Assembly (NCBI GenBank): GCA_013152695.1
Contig: JAADFV010000378.1
Span: 1 to 16,718, forward strand
Reading direction: 5' to 3'
From: Chloroflexota bacterium
GTDB lineage: Bacteria; Chloroflexota; Anaerolineae; J102
Length of the DNA: 16,718 nt
The stretch's first letter is position 1. Every line of letters begins with the position of its first letter. The notes beneath the pieces are model-generated. The model had not been told where the DNA came from, searched no databases, and was given only the letters and a program-made list of their open reading frames with translations. Positions 1-7,207 of this stretch are shown piece after piece. Position numbers and translations under genes: made by a program.

Positions 1-112
1 GGACAAGGAATTCCGTAGGGAGATCGTTAGCGAGGGAGGCGTGGCATCAGGAGGGAGATGTGATGGCAAGGCGTCGTTGCGGGAATTGCTCGCCCGTAGT
101 AGTCATCAACGC

Positions 113-146
113 AAAAAGCGCTGGATACTATCGTACCCAACGCTTT
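113..146 (-). terminator. Intrinsic terminator of the ribosomal cluster
   Basis: On the minus strand a 14-bp stem (arms 146-133 and 128-115) closes a GATA tetraloop and runs into five T, three of them inside the stem. Twelve pairs are Watson-Crick and two are G-U. Read from the plus strand the same two positions become A-C mismatches, so the RNA hairpin is intact only when transcribed leftward, the direction of the operon. It lies about 75 bases after the rpsI stop and is the natural end of the transcript. The T tract is short, so termination may be incomplete. Confidence 0.75.
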
Positions 147-157
147 GAAAACATGCA

Positions 158-184
158 ATTGGCGCAGTTCGCGCCGTCGCCAAT
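158..184 (-). repeat. Inverted repeat between rpsI stop and terminator
   Basis: Perfect 7-bp inverted repeat (158-164 and 178-184) with a 13-base loop. A competing inner 5-bp hairpin, GGCGC/GCGCC, sits at 161-175. It follows the rpsI stop and precedes the strong terminator. No T tract follows it directly, so it could be an RNA 3'-end stabiliser or simply chance. The structure is seen in the sequence; the role is a guess. Confidence 0.35.
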
Positions 185-219
185 GGTATGACGTGGCACA
201 AAACTGAAAAGGGATAAGT

Positions 220-621
220 TTAGCGCTTGGTGTACTGAGGAGCTTTGCGGGCGCGTTTGAGACCAGGTTTCTTGCGCTCTTTGGCGCGGGCATCGCGTGT
301 AAGAAAACCGCTCTTTTTGAGGGGAGCACGCAACTGTTCGTCGACCTCAGTCAAAGCACGGGCAATGCCCAGGCGTACAGCATCAGCCTGCCCTGTGATC
401 CCTCCCCCTTTGACCAACACGGAAATGTTGAACTGCTCTACAGTCTCGGTGACACGCAGAGGTTCCATCAGCCGTAATTGATCCATGATGCGGGGGAAGT
501 ATTCGGTCATGGGTTTACCGTTGATCACGATCTCCGGGTTTTCGCCAGTAGGGTAGAGTCGTACGCGCGCACTGGCGTTCTTGCGGCGTCCGACGGCTTC
601 GTAATATGTCTGATCCGACAT
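220..621 (-). CDS. rpsI: 30S ribosomal protein S9 (uS9)
   Basis: Small-subunit protein of the 30S head whose C-terminal tail reaches the P-site tRNA. The 133-aa product has the family landmarks: the N-terminal YEAVGRRKNASARV stretch (7-20), the GGGITGQADAVRLGIARAL core (72-90), a basic FLTRDxRxxERKKxG segment (106-120), and the invariant Lys-Arg end (TKR, 131-133). The ATG follows AGAGG by 7 bases and lies 13 bases after the rplM stop, the usual rplM-rpsI pair. It is the last gene of the cluster, with the terminator downstream. Length is normal and nothing is odd. Confidence 0.98.
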   Translation of the reverse strand: MSDQTYYEAVGRRKNASARVRLYPTGENPEIVINGKPMTEYFPRIMDQLRLMEPLRVTETVEQFNISVLVKGGGITGQADAVRLGIARALTEVDEQLRAPLKKSGFLTRDARAKERKKPGLKRARKAPQYTKR

Positions 622-634
622 GCATCAACCTCTC

Positions 635-1066
635 TTACAGTTCCAAGGGCTGGGGTTGTTGGGCTTGATGGGGATGGGTGGGGGCAGCATAAACCTTCAG
701 TTTTTTGTACATCTTGCGACCAAGGCGGTTTTTAGGAAGCATGCCCTTGACTGCAAGTTGAATCACACGCTCGGGATGAGTCTCGAGCATGCGCCGCAGG
801 GTAACTTCCTTAAGACCACCAATATAACCGCTGTGGCGGTAGTATATTTTTTGGTCTAAGCGTTTGCCTGTCACGTGAATTTTGTCAGCGTTGATAACGA
901 TGACATAGTCGCCGCAGTCGACATGGGGGGTGAAGATGGGTTTATGCTTGCCACGCAAAATCTTCGCAATCTCTGTGGCGAGACGACCCAGGGTTTTGCC
1001 CTGAGCATCCACCACATACCATTGACGCTCGATTTCATGGGGTTTGGCGCTAAATGTCTTTCTCAC
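635..1066 (-). CDS. rplM: 50S ribosomal protein L13 (uL13)
   Basis: Early-assembling 23S rRNA-binding protein of the large subunit. The 143-aa product shows the WYVVDA segment (16-21), GRLA (27-30), the [13 protein letters not shown] core (48-60), the [11 protein letters not shown] segment (76-86) and [11 protein letters not shown] (107-117). The last ~17 residues are a Pro/Gln/His-rich tail that looks lineage-specific. The start is GTG, chosen because AAGGAG (1075-1080) lies 8 bases upstream and the canonical N-terminus begins there. It sits 61 bases after truA, the widest gap in the distal end of the cluster, and 13 bases before rpsI. Confidence 0.97.
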   Translation of the reverse strand: MRKTFSAKPHEIERQWYVVDAQGKTLGRLATEIAKILRGKHKPIFTPHVDCGDYVIVINADKIHVTGKRLDQKIYYRHSGYIGGLKEVTLRRMLETHPERVIQLAVKGMLPKNRLGRKMYKKLKVYAAPTHPHQAQQPQPLEL

Positions 1067-1074
1067 TGATCTAT

Positions 1075-1080
1075 CTCCTT
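1075..1080 (-). promoter_or_regulatory. RBS supporting the GTG start of rplM
   Basis: AAGGAG on the minus strand, 8 bases before the GTG at 1066. There is no in-frame ATG near it, so this site decides the start. Confidence 0.7.
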
Positions 1081-1127
1081 GCTAAGGCTCTTCCTCACGC
1101 TGAAATACAGCAGGGGGGCTTCTTAGA

Positions 1128-1889
1128 TCATTTGCTTTCGTTTGGATATGTAACAGCCATCAAAATCAGTCCCTGCGGTGGGGCTGGTGGGGCCGAAAGG
1201 GAACGGTTTTGCTGGCTGAGGATGGACTTGAATTCATCAGGGCTGAGATGATGCTGGCCAACCTCGATCAATGTGCCGACGAGATTGCGCACCATGTGCC
1301 GCAGAAAGGCGTTGGCGATGATGTCGAAATGAAGGAGGTCGTCTTCCTGCTTCCAGCGTGCTTCGAAAACGTGGCGGACAGTGTTGTCGCCCTGCGGAGG
1401 TTGACCAAAACTGGCAAAGTCGTGGGTACCGGGCAAATACGCTGCTGCCGTTTTCATGGCCTCGATATCGAGTTCGGGGCCGAGCTCCCAAACAAAACGA
1501 GCTCGTAAAGGAGCGTGTCCTGGCCAGAGACCGATCTGGTAGCGATACCAGCGGCTGCGAGCACTGAAACGAGGGTGAAAGTCGGGAGGAGCAACGTCGA
1601 GGGTATGAACGGTGATGGCAGACGGTAGCAGAGCGTTCAGGCCTCGGTGCAGGTCGCTGAGGGAATGGCGCCAGGCGGTACGAAAGGCGATGATCTGGCC
1701 CAGGGCATGTACGCCAGCATCAGTACGGCCAGCACCAATCACACGAACATGAGTCTGGGTTAGTTTTTGCAGGGCCTGCTCGATTTCTCCCTGGATGGTG
1801 CGACCTTCGGCCTGAATTTGAAAGCCTTTGAACTCGGTACCGTCGTATTCAATCTGAGCTCGATACAGGCGTAAGGCAGCTTCGGTCAA
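1128..1889 (-). CDS. truA: tRNA pseudouridine(38-40) synthase TruA
   Basis: Converts uridines 38, 39 and 40 in the tRNA anticodon arm to pseudouridine. The 253-aa product has the signature GAGRTDAGVHA (52-62) with the catalytic Asp at 57. Other TruA landmarks are YDGTxFxGFQ (15-24), the SRWYRYQI strand (111-118), the FASF segment (158-161) and AFLRHMVRNLVGTLIEVG (204-221). The start is a TTG two bases after the rplQ stop (TAATCTTG). There is no recognisable Shine-Dalgarno sequence and no in-frame ATG or GTG near the N-terminus, so translation is probably coupled to rplQ. The order rplQ-truA-rplM-rpsI matches Bacillus except that no ECF transporter genes intervene. Confidence 0.95.
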   Translation of the reverse strand: MTEAALRLYRAQIEYDGTEFKGFQIQAEGRTIQGEIEQALQKLTQTHVRVIGAGRTDAGVHALGQIIAFRTAWRHSLSDLHRGLNALLPSAITVHTLDVAPPDFHPRFSARSRWYRYQIGLWPGHAPLRARFVWELGPELDIEAMKTAAAYLPGTHDFASFGQPPQGDNTVRHVFEARWKQEDDLLHFDIIANAFLRHMVRNLVGTLIEVGQHHLSPDEFKSILSQQNRSLSAPPAPPQGLILMAVTYPNESK

Positions 1890-1891
1890 GA

Positions 1892-2263
1892 TTATTCGAC
1901 GAGTTCGATGATAGCCATACGGGCACCATCGCCTTTGCGAGGTCCCATCTTGAAAATGCGGGTGTAGCCGCCAGGACGTTCTGCATAGCGGGGGCCGAGT
2001 TCGTTGTAGACCAAAGCAGCAATTTCGGGATCGCTCAGTCGCGCACGCAAAAGACGACGGGCATGAACTTCATCGATGCGACCAGCGTGGCCGCGCTTGG
2101 CGATAGTGATCATGCGCTCGGCCAAGGGTCGAATGGCTTTGGCCTTGGCTTCGGTGGTTTCAATCTGTCCGTGCCGGAACAGTTCGGTTATCAGGTTTTT
2201 GAAAAGGGCTTTCCTGTGGCCAGAAGACCGGCCCAGAGTCCGCCCGTAGCGTTGATGTCTCAT
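1892..2263 (-). CDS. rplQ: 50S ribosomal protein L17 (bL17)
   Basis: Large-subunit protein near the exit tunnel. The 123-aa product begins with the diagnostic MRHQRYGRTLGRSSGHRKAL (1-20), continues through the ATEAKAKAIRPLAERMITIAK-like helix (37-56) and ends with GGYTRIFKMGPRKGDGARMA (97-116) and an acidic tail, all as in bacterial bL17. The ATG follows GGAG by 10 bases. It lies 26 bases after rpoA, its usual partner at the end of the alpha operon. Its stop is two bases before the truA start, which suggests coupling. Length is normal. Confidence 0.98.
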   Translation of the reverse strand: MRHQRYGRTLGRSSGHRKALFKNLITELFRHGQIETTEAKAKAIRPLAERMITIAKRGHAGRIDEVHARRLLRARLSDPEIAALVYNELGPRYAERPGGYTRIFKMGPRKGDGARMAIIELVE

Positions 2264-2289
2264 AAATAAGATACTCCGAATGCTAGAGA

Positions 2290-3261
2290 CTAAGATTCGT
2301 CTGAAGTGTAGTCGATGTATTGAAGATAGTCTCTTTCACCCAGTTTTTCGACGAGTTCGGTCAGTGATTTGCGGCCAAAGTTGCGGATGGAAAGCATTTC
2401 GGCGTCACCTTGCTCAAGTTTGAGCAAAACCTCGCCTACCTTGGTGATACCAGCCCTCTTCAAGCAGTTGAAGGCGCGCATGGAAAGATCAAGCTCTTCG
2501 ATGGGTTGATCGGCAATCTGAATGGGAATGCCGGCGATATCTTCTTGAACAGGAGATTCTTCTACCATTTCTACGCCTGCAATCATCGAGAAATGCTCTA
2601 CGAGGGTACGTGCAGCTTTTTTGAGAGCATCCTCTGGCTCGATGGTGCCGTCGCACCAAATCTCGATGATGAGACGATCGAAGTCGGTATGTCCGCCGAT
2701 GCGTGTGCGCTCAACATCGTAATTCACACGGCGCACGGGGCTAAAGATAGCATCGATGGGGAGTTCGCCAATGGGTAACTTGGGGCGGCTGTCAGCTTCG
2801 GCAGGGAGATACCCCTTACCCGGCATGACGGTCAATTCCATGTCAAACTCTGCCCCTGGCTCGTCCAAGGTGAGCAAGTATAGTTCGGGATTGACGATCT
2901 CGACTTCGGGTGGTGTATTGAGGTCGGCAGCAGTGATGGGGCCGGGGCCTTTGGCCTGCACAAAGATACGTACAGCCTCATCCGTAAAGAGCTTGAATCG
3001 CAGTTGTTTGAGGTTCAAAATCAACTGGGTGGTATCTTCACGTCCACCGGGAATCGGCGAGAATTCGTGATACACATCATTGATGCGTACCGAAGTCACG
3101 GCTGCTCCGGGTAGAGCCGTAAGAAGTACACGACGCATTGCATTACCGAGGGTAATGCCAAAACCACTCTCTAACGGACCAATCTCAAACCGCGCGTAGC
3201 GTTCTGTGCTTGCCGTACAATCAATTCGGGGCATGACCGGTTGTAAATCCTGGTTAATCAC
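2290..3261 (-). CDS. rpoA: RNA polymerase alpha subunit
   Basis: Alpha subunit, whose dimer nucleates RNA polymerase assembly and whose C-terminal domain contacts UP-element DNA and activators. With the GTG start the product is 323 aa. The N-terminal assembly domain (about 10-235) contains ARFEIGPLESGFGITLGNAMRRVLL, then a linker, then the C-terminal domain (about 255-315). That domain keeps the DNA-contact residues in RAFNCLKRAGI (262-272) and NFGRKSL (294-300). I chose GTG at 3261 because GGAGG lies exactly 5 bases upstream; an in-frame ATG at 3273 and a TTG at 3303 have poorer sites. A hairpin lies just upstream. It is followed by rplQ, as in the alpha operon. Confidence 0.96.
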   Translation of the reverse strand: MINQDLQPVMPRIDCTASTERYARFEIGPLESGFGITLGNAMRRVLLTALPGAAVTSVRINDVYHEFSPIPGGREDTTQLILNLKQLRFKLFTDEAVRIFVQAKGPGPITAADLNTPPEVEIVNPELYLLTLDEPGAEFDMELTVMPGKGYLPAEADSRPKLPIGELPIDAIFSPVRRVNYDVERTRIGGHTDFDRLIIEIWCDGTIEPEDALKKAARTLVEHFSMIAGVEMVEESPVQEDIAGIPIQIADQPIEELDLSMRAFNCLKRAGITKVGEVLLKLEQGDAEMLSIRNFGRKSLTELVEKLGERDYLQYIDYTSDES

Positions 3262-3266
3262 TTGGT

Positions 3267-3271
3267 CCTCC
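3267..3271 (-). promoter_or_regulatory. RBS deciding the rpoA start
   Basis: GGAGG on the minus strand with a 5-base spacer (ACCAA) to the GTG at 3261. An upstream in-frame ATG overlaps this site and would have only a weak RBS, so GTG is preferred. Confidence 0.65.
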
Positions 3272-3279
3272 ATATAACC

Positions 3280-3302
3280 TGCTGCCTGGTAAACAGACAG
3301 CA
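3280..3302 (-). promoter_or_regulatory. Hairpin in the rpsD-rpoA spacer
   Basis: On the minus strand nine base pairs (arms 3302-3294 and 3288-3280, one of them T-G) close a 5-base loop, TTTAC. The pair that is G-U in minus-strand RNA is an A-C mismatch on the plus strand, which fits selection on the operon transcript. It ends 8 bases before the rpoA Shine-Dalgarno sequence, inside an 87-base gap. No T tract follows, so it is not a terminator. It could act in RNA processing or translational control. Confidence 0.5.
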
Positions 3303-3348
3303 AACGAGCGTAAGTTTCTGACTACAGCGTATCGCAACCAAAGGTGCA

Positions 3349-3981
3349 TTAGCGGCTGTAGTACTCAACGACCAATTGCTCGTTAATGGGAATGTCAATA
3401 TCCGCGCGTTCAGGCAAAGCAATCATGCTACCGGACATCGTGGCTGCTTCTAGTGAGAGCCATTTGGGTGGGACTTTCTTTGCCAGTACTTCGGCAATTT
3501 CTTTGAAATAGGCCTTGTTACGGCTGTTTTCTCTAACCTGAATCACATCACCCGGTTTGACCATGTAAGAAACAATATCGACTTTCTGGCCATTGACGGC
3601 AAAGTGGCCATGGGTGACCAATTGACGGGCTTGGGCGCGTGAGGTGGCAAATCCCAAACGGAAGACGACATTGTCCAACCGTTGTTCTAGCAATTGCAAC
3701 AGCGTGGCACCGGTGAGGCCTTTGGTTTGTACGGCCTGGCGGAAGTAGCGCCGGAATTGCCGTTCATAAACGCCGTAAATTCGCCGTACTTTCTGCTTTT
3801 CACGCAGCTGCCGGCCATAGTCGGACACTTTGCCACGACGACGCACGTTGCCATGAGAACCAGGCGGGTAATTGCGTCTGTCGATGGCGCATTTTGTCGT
3901 ATAACAGCGTTCTCCCTTGAGGAAGAGCTTCATGCCTTCACGGCGACACAATTTGCATACAGAATCAGTATATCGAGCCAT
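3349..3981 (-). CDS. rpsD: 30S ribosomal protein S4 (uS4), zinc-binding form
   Basis: Primary 16S rRNA-binding protein that starts assembly of the 30S body. In E. coli and Bacillus it also represses its own synthesis. The 210-aa product has four N-terminal cysteines, C9-x2-C12-x13-C26-x4-C31, the zinc-binding version. The S4 RNA-binding domain (about 100-165) contains [20 protein letters not shown] and the VNG turn. The reading frame stays open 10 codons upstream to a TTG, but the conserved [10 protein letters not shown]-terminus and a GGAGG 12 bases upstream support the ATG at 3981. It follows rpsK by 63 bases; that gap contains a hairpin that could mask the RBS. Confidence 0.97.
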   Translation of the reverse strand: MARYTDSVCKLCRREGMKLFLKGERCYTTKCAIDRRNYPPGSHGNVRRRGKVSDYGRQLREKQKVRRIYGVYERQFRRYFRQAVQTKGLTGATLLQLLEQRLDNVVFRLGFATSRAQARQLVTHGHFAVNGQKVDIVSYMVKPGDVIQVRENSRNKAYFKEIAEVLAKKVPPKWLSLEAATMSGSMIALPERADIDIPINEQLVVEYYSR

Positions 3982-3990
3982 TAAATAACA

Positions 3991-4019
3991 TATCCTCCAG
4001 CGTTCGATCAACGCGGATA
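3991..4019 (-). promoter_or_regulatory. Hairpin overlapping the rpsD ribosome-binding site
   Basis: On the minus strand a GCGTT/AACGC stem (4014-4010 and 4004-4000, loop GATCG) extends through a 4-base bulge into TATCC/GGATA (4019-4015 and 3995-3991). The second helix uses the last two G of the rpsD Shine-Dalgarno sequence GGAGG, so the fold would partly mask it. S4 is a known translational autorepressor in other bacteria, so an S4-responsive leader is possible, but that is inference. Confidence 0.45.
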
Positions 4020-4044
4020 ACTAAATGAAAACAAAGAAATCTAC

Positions 4045-4449
4045 TTAGACACGTCGTTTTTTGGGTGGTCGGCAGCCGTTATGGGGCAGGGGGGTCACAT
4101 CGGTGATGGAGGTCACGAGCAAACCGGCATTCATGAGGGCGCGAATCGCCGCTTCACGACCGGGGCCGGGCCCTTTAACAAAAATATCGATCTCACGCAC
4201 GCCGAATTCTTCTGCCTGATGGGCAGCATTGCGACCGGCGAGCTGCGCGGCATAAGGAGTACTCTTACGTGAGCCCTTGAATCCCGAGCTGCCAGCACTG
4301 GCCCAGCAAAGGGTGTTTCCCTGCGGGTCGGTGATGGTGATGATGGTGTTATTGAATGTGGCCATGATATGAGCCTGACCATGGGGAACGTTTCGGCGTT
4401 CCTTTCTGGACCCTCCACGGCGGCCTCGTGTTGATTGTCGTCTTGCCAT
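4045..4449 (-). CDS. rpsK: 30S ribosomal protein S11 (uS11)
   Basis: Protein of the 30S platform next to the mRNA exit channel. The 134-aa product has a basic N-terminus (1-20), the [19 protein letters not shown] strand region (27-45), [11 protein letters not shown] (59-69), the signature [15 protein letters not shown] (91-105) and the conserved end [11 protein letters not shown] (124-134). The ATG is clear, but its RBS is weak: only AAGG about 13 bases upstream, in a 50-base AT-rich spacer after rpsM. Initiation may therefore depend partly on ribosomes leaving rpsM. The order rpsM-rpsK-rpsD-rpoA-rplQ is the standard alpha operon. Confidence 0.98.
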   Translation of the reverse strand: MARRQSTRGRRGGSRKERRNVPHGQAHIMATFNNTIITITDPQGNTLCWASAGSSGFKGSRKSTPYAAQLAGRNAAHQAEEFGVREIDIFVKGPGPGREAAIRALMNAGLLVTSITDVTPLPHNGCRPPKKRRV

Positions 4450-4499
4450 AATATCGTTTCAACCTTGTTAGCTGAGTAAAATAAAGAAAATAACCTTAT

Positions 4500-4874
4500 C
4501 TATTTGCGGGCACGCTTGCGGCCGGGCACGGTCTTGCGGGCACCACGCTTGGTACGAGCGTTGGTGCGGGTGCGTTGTCCACGCACAGGCAAGTTCATGC
4601 GATGGCGACGGCCGCGGTAGCTGCCGATCTCCATCAGGCGCTTGATGTTCATCTGGACTTCTCGACGCAAATCGCCTTCGACGATGTAATTGCGATCGAT
4701 AACTTCGCGCAGTTTAGTAACTTCTTCCGGAGTTAACTCCCGCACGCGTTTATTCTCGACGCCGGTTATTTTCAGAATTTCTTTCGCCGTCGATGAGCCA
4801 ATACCATAAATGTAAGTAAGTGCAACCTCGACGCGCTTATCGCGCGGAATGTCTACACCAGCAATACGAGCCAT
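4500..4874 (-). CDS. rpsM: 30S ribosomal protein S13 (uS13)
   Basis: Protein of the 30S head that forms bridges to the 50S subunit and touches the P-site tRNA through its basic tail. The 124-aa product starts [20 protein letters not shown], has the [12 protein letters not shown] helix-turn segment (23-34), [19 protein letters not shown] (84-102) and the long basic tail (103-124). The ATG is preceded by AGGAGG with a 4-base spacer, a strong site. It lies 21 bases after rpmJ, the conserved rpmJ-rpsM junction. Length is normal. Confidence 0.98.
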   Translation of the reverse strand: MARIAGVDIPRDKRVEVALTYIYGIGSSTAKEILKITGVENKRVRELTPEEVTKLREVIDRNYIVEGDLRREVQMNIKRLMEIGSYRGRRHRMNLPVRGQRTRTNARTKRGARKTVPGRKRARK

Positions 4875-4895
4875 AATGCCTCCTGGAGAATGATC

Positions 4896-5009
4896 CTAGC
4901 CTTGACGCTGCTTGTGTTTAGGGTTGGTGCAAATAACACGCACAACGCCCCGGCGGCGAATAATCTTACAATTGTCACACATTTTTTTGACAGAAGGTCG
5001 TACTTTCAT
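4896..5009 (-). CDS. rpmJ: 50S ribosomal protein L36 (bL36), zinc-binding form
   Basis: Smallest large-subunit protein, binding domains V and VI of 23S rRNA. The 37-aa product begins [20 protein letters not shown] and carries the zinc ligands C11, C14, C27 and H32 (C-x2-C-x12-C-x4-H), so it is the zinc-binding (C+) form. The ATG follows GGAGG by 6 bases. It sits 42 bases after map and 21 before rpsM. infA, which usually sits between map and rpmJ, is missing. The gene is short and easily overlooked, but motif and position leave little doubt. Confidence 0.97.
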   Translation of the reverse strand: MKVRPSVKKMCDNCKIIRRRGVVRVICTNPKHKQRQG

Positions 5010-5051
5010 GAGAAACCTCCGTGCAGTAGCCTGAGGGCTGTACTGCACTCG

Positions 5052-5840
5052 TTATAGTGTCGTTAGAATGATTGCTTGTTGAGTGGAAATAGCGATGCTA
5101 TGTTCGAAGTGGCTGCTAAGTGAGCCATCGGCCGAGCGCACGGTCCAGCCGTCAGGATCGGTTTTTGTCAACCAACCCCCGGCATTGACCATGGGTTCGA
5201 GGGCAATGGTGAGACCAGGACGCAAACGCATGCCTGTGCCTGCCTCGCCGTAGTTCAGCACCTGGGGCGGTTCGTGCATGGTACGCCCGACGCCATGGCC
5301 GGTGTATTCCCGCACGATAGAAAAGCCACGAGATTCGACATAGTGCTGAACGGCGGCAGAAATATCGCCCAGGCGATTGCCGGCAACAGCCATTTCGATG
5401 CCGGCCCATAAGGCGCCTTCGGTAACCTCCAGCAGTCGCTGGGCTTGATCGGAAATCTCACCTACAGCATATGTCCAGGCGGAATCACCAACCCAACCGG
5501 CGAGCGTAGCACCGACATCGATACTGATGATGTCACCAGAACGCAATATCACCTGGCGACTGGGAATGCCATGGACAATCTCGTCGTTAAGTGAGGTGCA
5601 AATCGAGGCAGGATAACCGTGGTAGCCGAGGAATGTGGGGATGGCGCCGTGACTGCGGATGATATCTTCCGCAATATCATTCAGCTCTGCCGTAGAAATA
5701 CCAGGTCGAACGTGTTTGCGCATGGCCTCATGCACTTTGGCTACGACCCGGCCCGCTTCACGCATCTGCGCAATCTCACGGGCGTCATGCAGGACTACGC
5801 CAGCATGTTTGGCTTTGGGCAGAACTGAACGTATCATCAT
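5052..5840 (-). CDS. map: Type I methionine aminopeptidase
   Basis: Removes the initiator methionine from new proteins, acting at the ribosome exit. The 262-aa product carries all expected catalytic positions: H90 in DEIVHGIP, metal ligands D108 (IDVG) and D119 (VGDS), H182 (TGHGVG), E215 (ALEPM) and E246 (FEHS). There is no N-terminal zinc-finger extension, so it is the short bacterial type. Two ATG codons in tandem (5840 and 5837) start it, 9 bases after the secY stop, with no Shine-Dalgarno sequence; coupling to secY is likely. adk, often between secY and map, is absent. Confidence 0.96.
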   Translation of the reverse strand: MMIRSVLPKAKHAGVVLHDAREIAQMREAGRVVAKVHEAMRKHVRPGISTAELNDIAEDIIRSHGAIPTFLGYHGYPASICTSLNDEIVHGIPSRQVILRSGDIISIDVGATLAGWVGDSAWTYAVGEISDQAQRLLEVTEGALWAGIEMAVAGNRLGDISAAVQHYVESRGFSIVREYTGHGVGRTMHEPPQVLNYGEAGTGMRLRPGLTIALEPMVNAGGWLTKTDPDGWTVRSADGSLSSHFEHSIAISTQQAIILTTL

Positions 5841-5849
5841 GGAAAAGAG

Positions 5850-7172
5850 CTAGCGGATGAAGCCTTCGTAGTGGCGCATCAGCAACTGAGCTTCGAGTTG
5901 CTTCATCGTATCGAGAACTACACCGACGACAATGAGCAAACCGGAACTGGTAATCAGGAGGGAAGAGGTACCAAGGCCGGGTTGGTTCATGACCAGACCG
6001 ACGAGCCAGGGCAAAATAGCAACAAAGCCGAGGAACAAAGCACCGACAAAGGTGATACGTACTAACACACTATTGAGATACTGTTCGGTACGCTTACCGG
6101 GGCGAATGCCAGGAATGTAGCCACCCTGACGCTGTAAGGTCTCGGGCAGATTCTGCTGGCGAAAAACGACATCAGTGTAGAAGAAGGTGAAAGCCACCAC
6201 CAGGAAGAAGTAGAGCAGCCAGTAAAGGGTACTGCCCACACTCAAGTTGGTAGCAACCCAGGTGCCGATTGCCGCCAACCAGCTCGTAGAAGAAAGCTGT
6301 AAGTAGGAAGCCAGGGTGCTGGGGAAGATAAGAAGACTGCTGGCAAAGATAAGGGGGATCATGCCGGCGCTGTTGACGCGGATGGGTACGTGGGTGCTTT
6401 GCCCCCCCACCATCATCAAACGATTACCGCGCATGGTGCGTACACGCTTGCCATATCGCACAGGGATGCGTCGCTGGCCTTCTTGCACGAAAACGATGAG
6501 TCCGATGGTGAAGATGGTGATTGCAGAAAAAATCGAAACCAAGACGATGCCGTTGGTGGAAGAAAGTAAACCGTTGATGCGCGGCCACATACGACTGACA
6601 ATACCGCCAAAAATAATCAGCGACACACCGTTACCGATACCTTCTTCCGTGATGATATTACCCAGCCAGAGGGCGATAAAACTACCGGCCAGCAAGGAAA
6701 GTACCACCGTAATCGTCAGCATAGGATTCACAGCAAAGCCGAATTCGGGCAGAACTGGTGCTCCCAACTGGCCACTCGACATCAAGGCGGCCTGACCATA
6801 GCCCTGGAGCAAAGCCAGAGGAATGGTGAGATAGCTGGTGTACTGATTGATCTTCTGACGACCCGCATCACCATCTTTGGAGATTTCTTCCAGCTGGGGG
6901 ATGATGGGGATCAGCAACTGCAAAATAATGGAGGCGGTGATGTAGGGATAGACTCCCAAAGCCATCACTGAGAAGCGGGACAGGGCGCCACCACTGAGCA
7001 GATCGAACAGATTCGCTAAATCATTATTAAAGATATTGGCCAGAGCAGCACGATCGACACCAGGAACAGGCACCTGTGCCATCAAGCGATAGAGCAGGAG
7101 CACGCCCAGGGTAAGTAAGATCTTACGCCTGAGTTCTGGTAATCGAAAAGCACTTCGTAAGGCATTCAGCAT
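5850..7172 (-). CDS. secY: Preprotein translocase channel subunit SecY
   Basis: Channel-forming subunit of the SecYEG translocon in the cytoplasmic membrane. The 440-aa product has about ten hydrophobic membrane spans (roughly 18-35, 70-92, 115-135, 150-170, 180-197, 208-230, 268-290, 312-332, 370-392, 402-422). Family segments include GIGNGVSLIIFGGI (178-191), the basic cytoplasmic loop QEGQRRIPVRYGKRV (230-244) and PGIRPGKRTEQYL (354-366), where SecA and ribosomes bind. The ATG follows GGAGG by 8 bases. The 48-base gap after rplO contains a perfect hairpin. Length is normal for a complete SecY. Confidence 0.98.
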   Translation of the reverse strand: MLNALRSAFRLPELRRKILLTLGVLLLYRLMAQVPVPGVDRAALANIFNNDLANLFDLLSGGALSRFSVMALGVYPYITASIILQLLIPIIPQLEEISKDGDAGRQKINQYTSYLTIPLALLQGYGQAALMSSGQLGAPVLPEFGFAVNPMLTITVVLSLLAGSFIALWLGNIITEEGIGNGVSLIIFGGIVSRMWPRINGLLSSTNGIVLVSIFSAITIFTIGLIVFVQEGQRRIPVRYGKRVRTMRGNRLMMVGGQSTHVPIRVNSAGMIPLIFASSLLIFPSTLASYLQLSSTSWLAAIGTWVATNLSVGSTLYWLLYFFLVVAFTFFYTDVVFRQQNLPETLQRQGGYIPGIRPGKRTEQYLNSVLVRITFVGALFLGFVAILPWLVGLVMNQPGLGTSSLLITSSGLLIVVGVVLDTMKQLEAQLLMRHYEGFIR

Positions 7173-7190
7173 AACAATCGCCTCCAGTCA

Positions 7191-7207
7191 CCGGTGTGAA
7201 TCACCGG
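7191..7207 (-). promoter_or_regulatory. Perfect hairpin between rplO and secY
   Basis: CCGGTG/CACCGG, a perfect 6-bp stem with a 5-base loop, ends 5 bases before the secY Shine-Dalgarno sequence. CACCGGTG (7189-7196) is itself palindromic and overlaps the right arm. No T tract follows, so it is not a terminator. It could tune secY translation relative to the ribosomal genes or mark an RNA cleavage site. The role is unproven. Confidence 0.45.

Noticed and set aside
27..329. 100-codon minus-strand frame overlapping the end of rpsI
   Set aside because: Two thirds overlap rpsI out of frame, it crosses the terminator, and it has no family features.
4450..4499. AT-rich rpsM-rpsK spacer as a possible promoter
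   Set aside because: No convincing paired -35 and -10 boxes; AT-richness alone is not enough.
6316..6795. 159-codon open frame on the plus strand inside secY
   Set aside because: Antisense shadow of SecY membrane segments.
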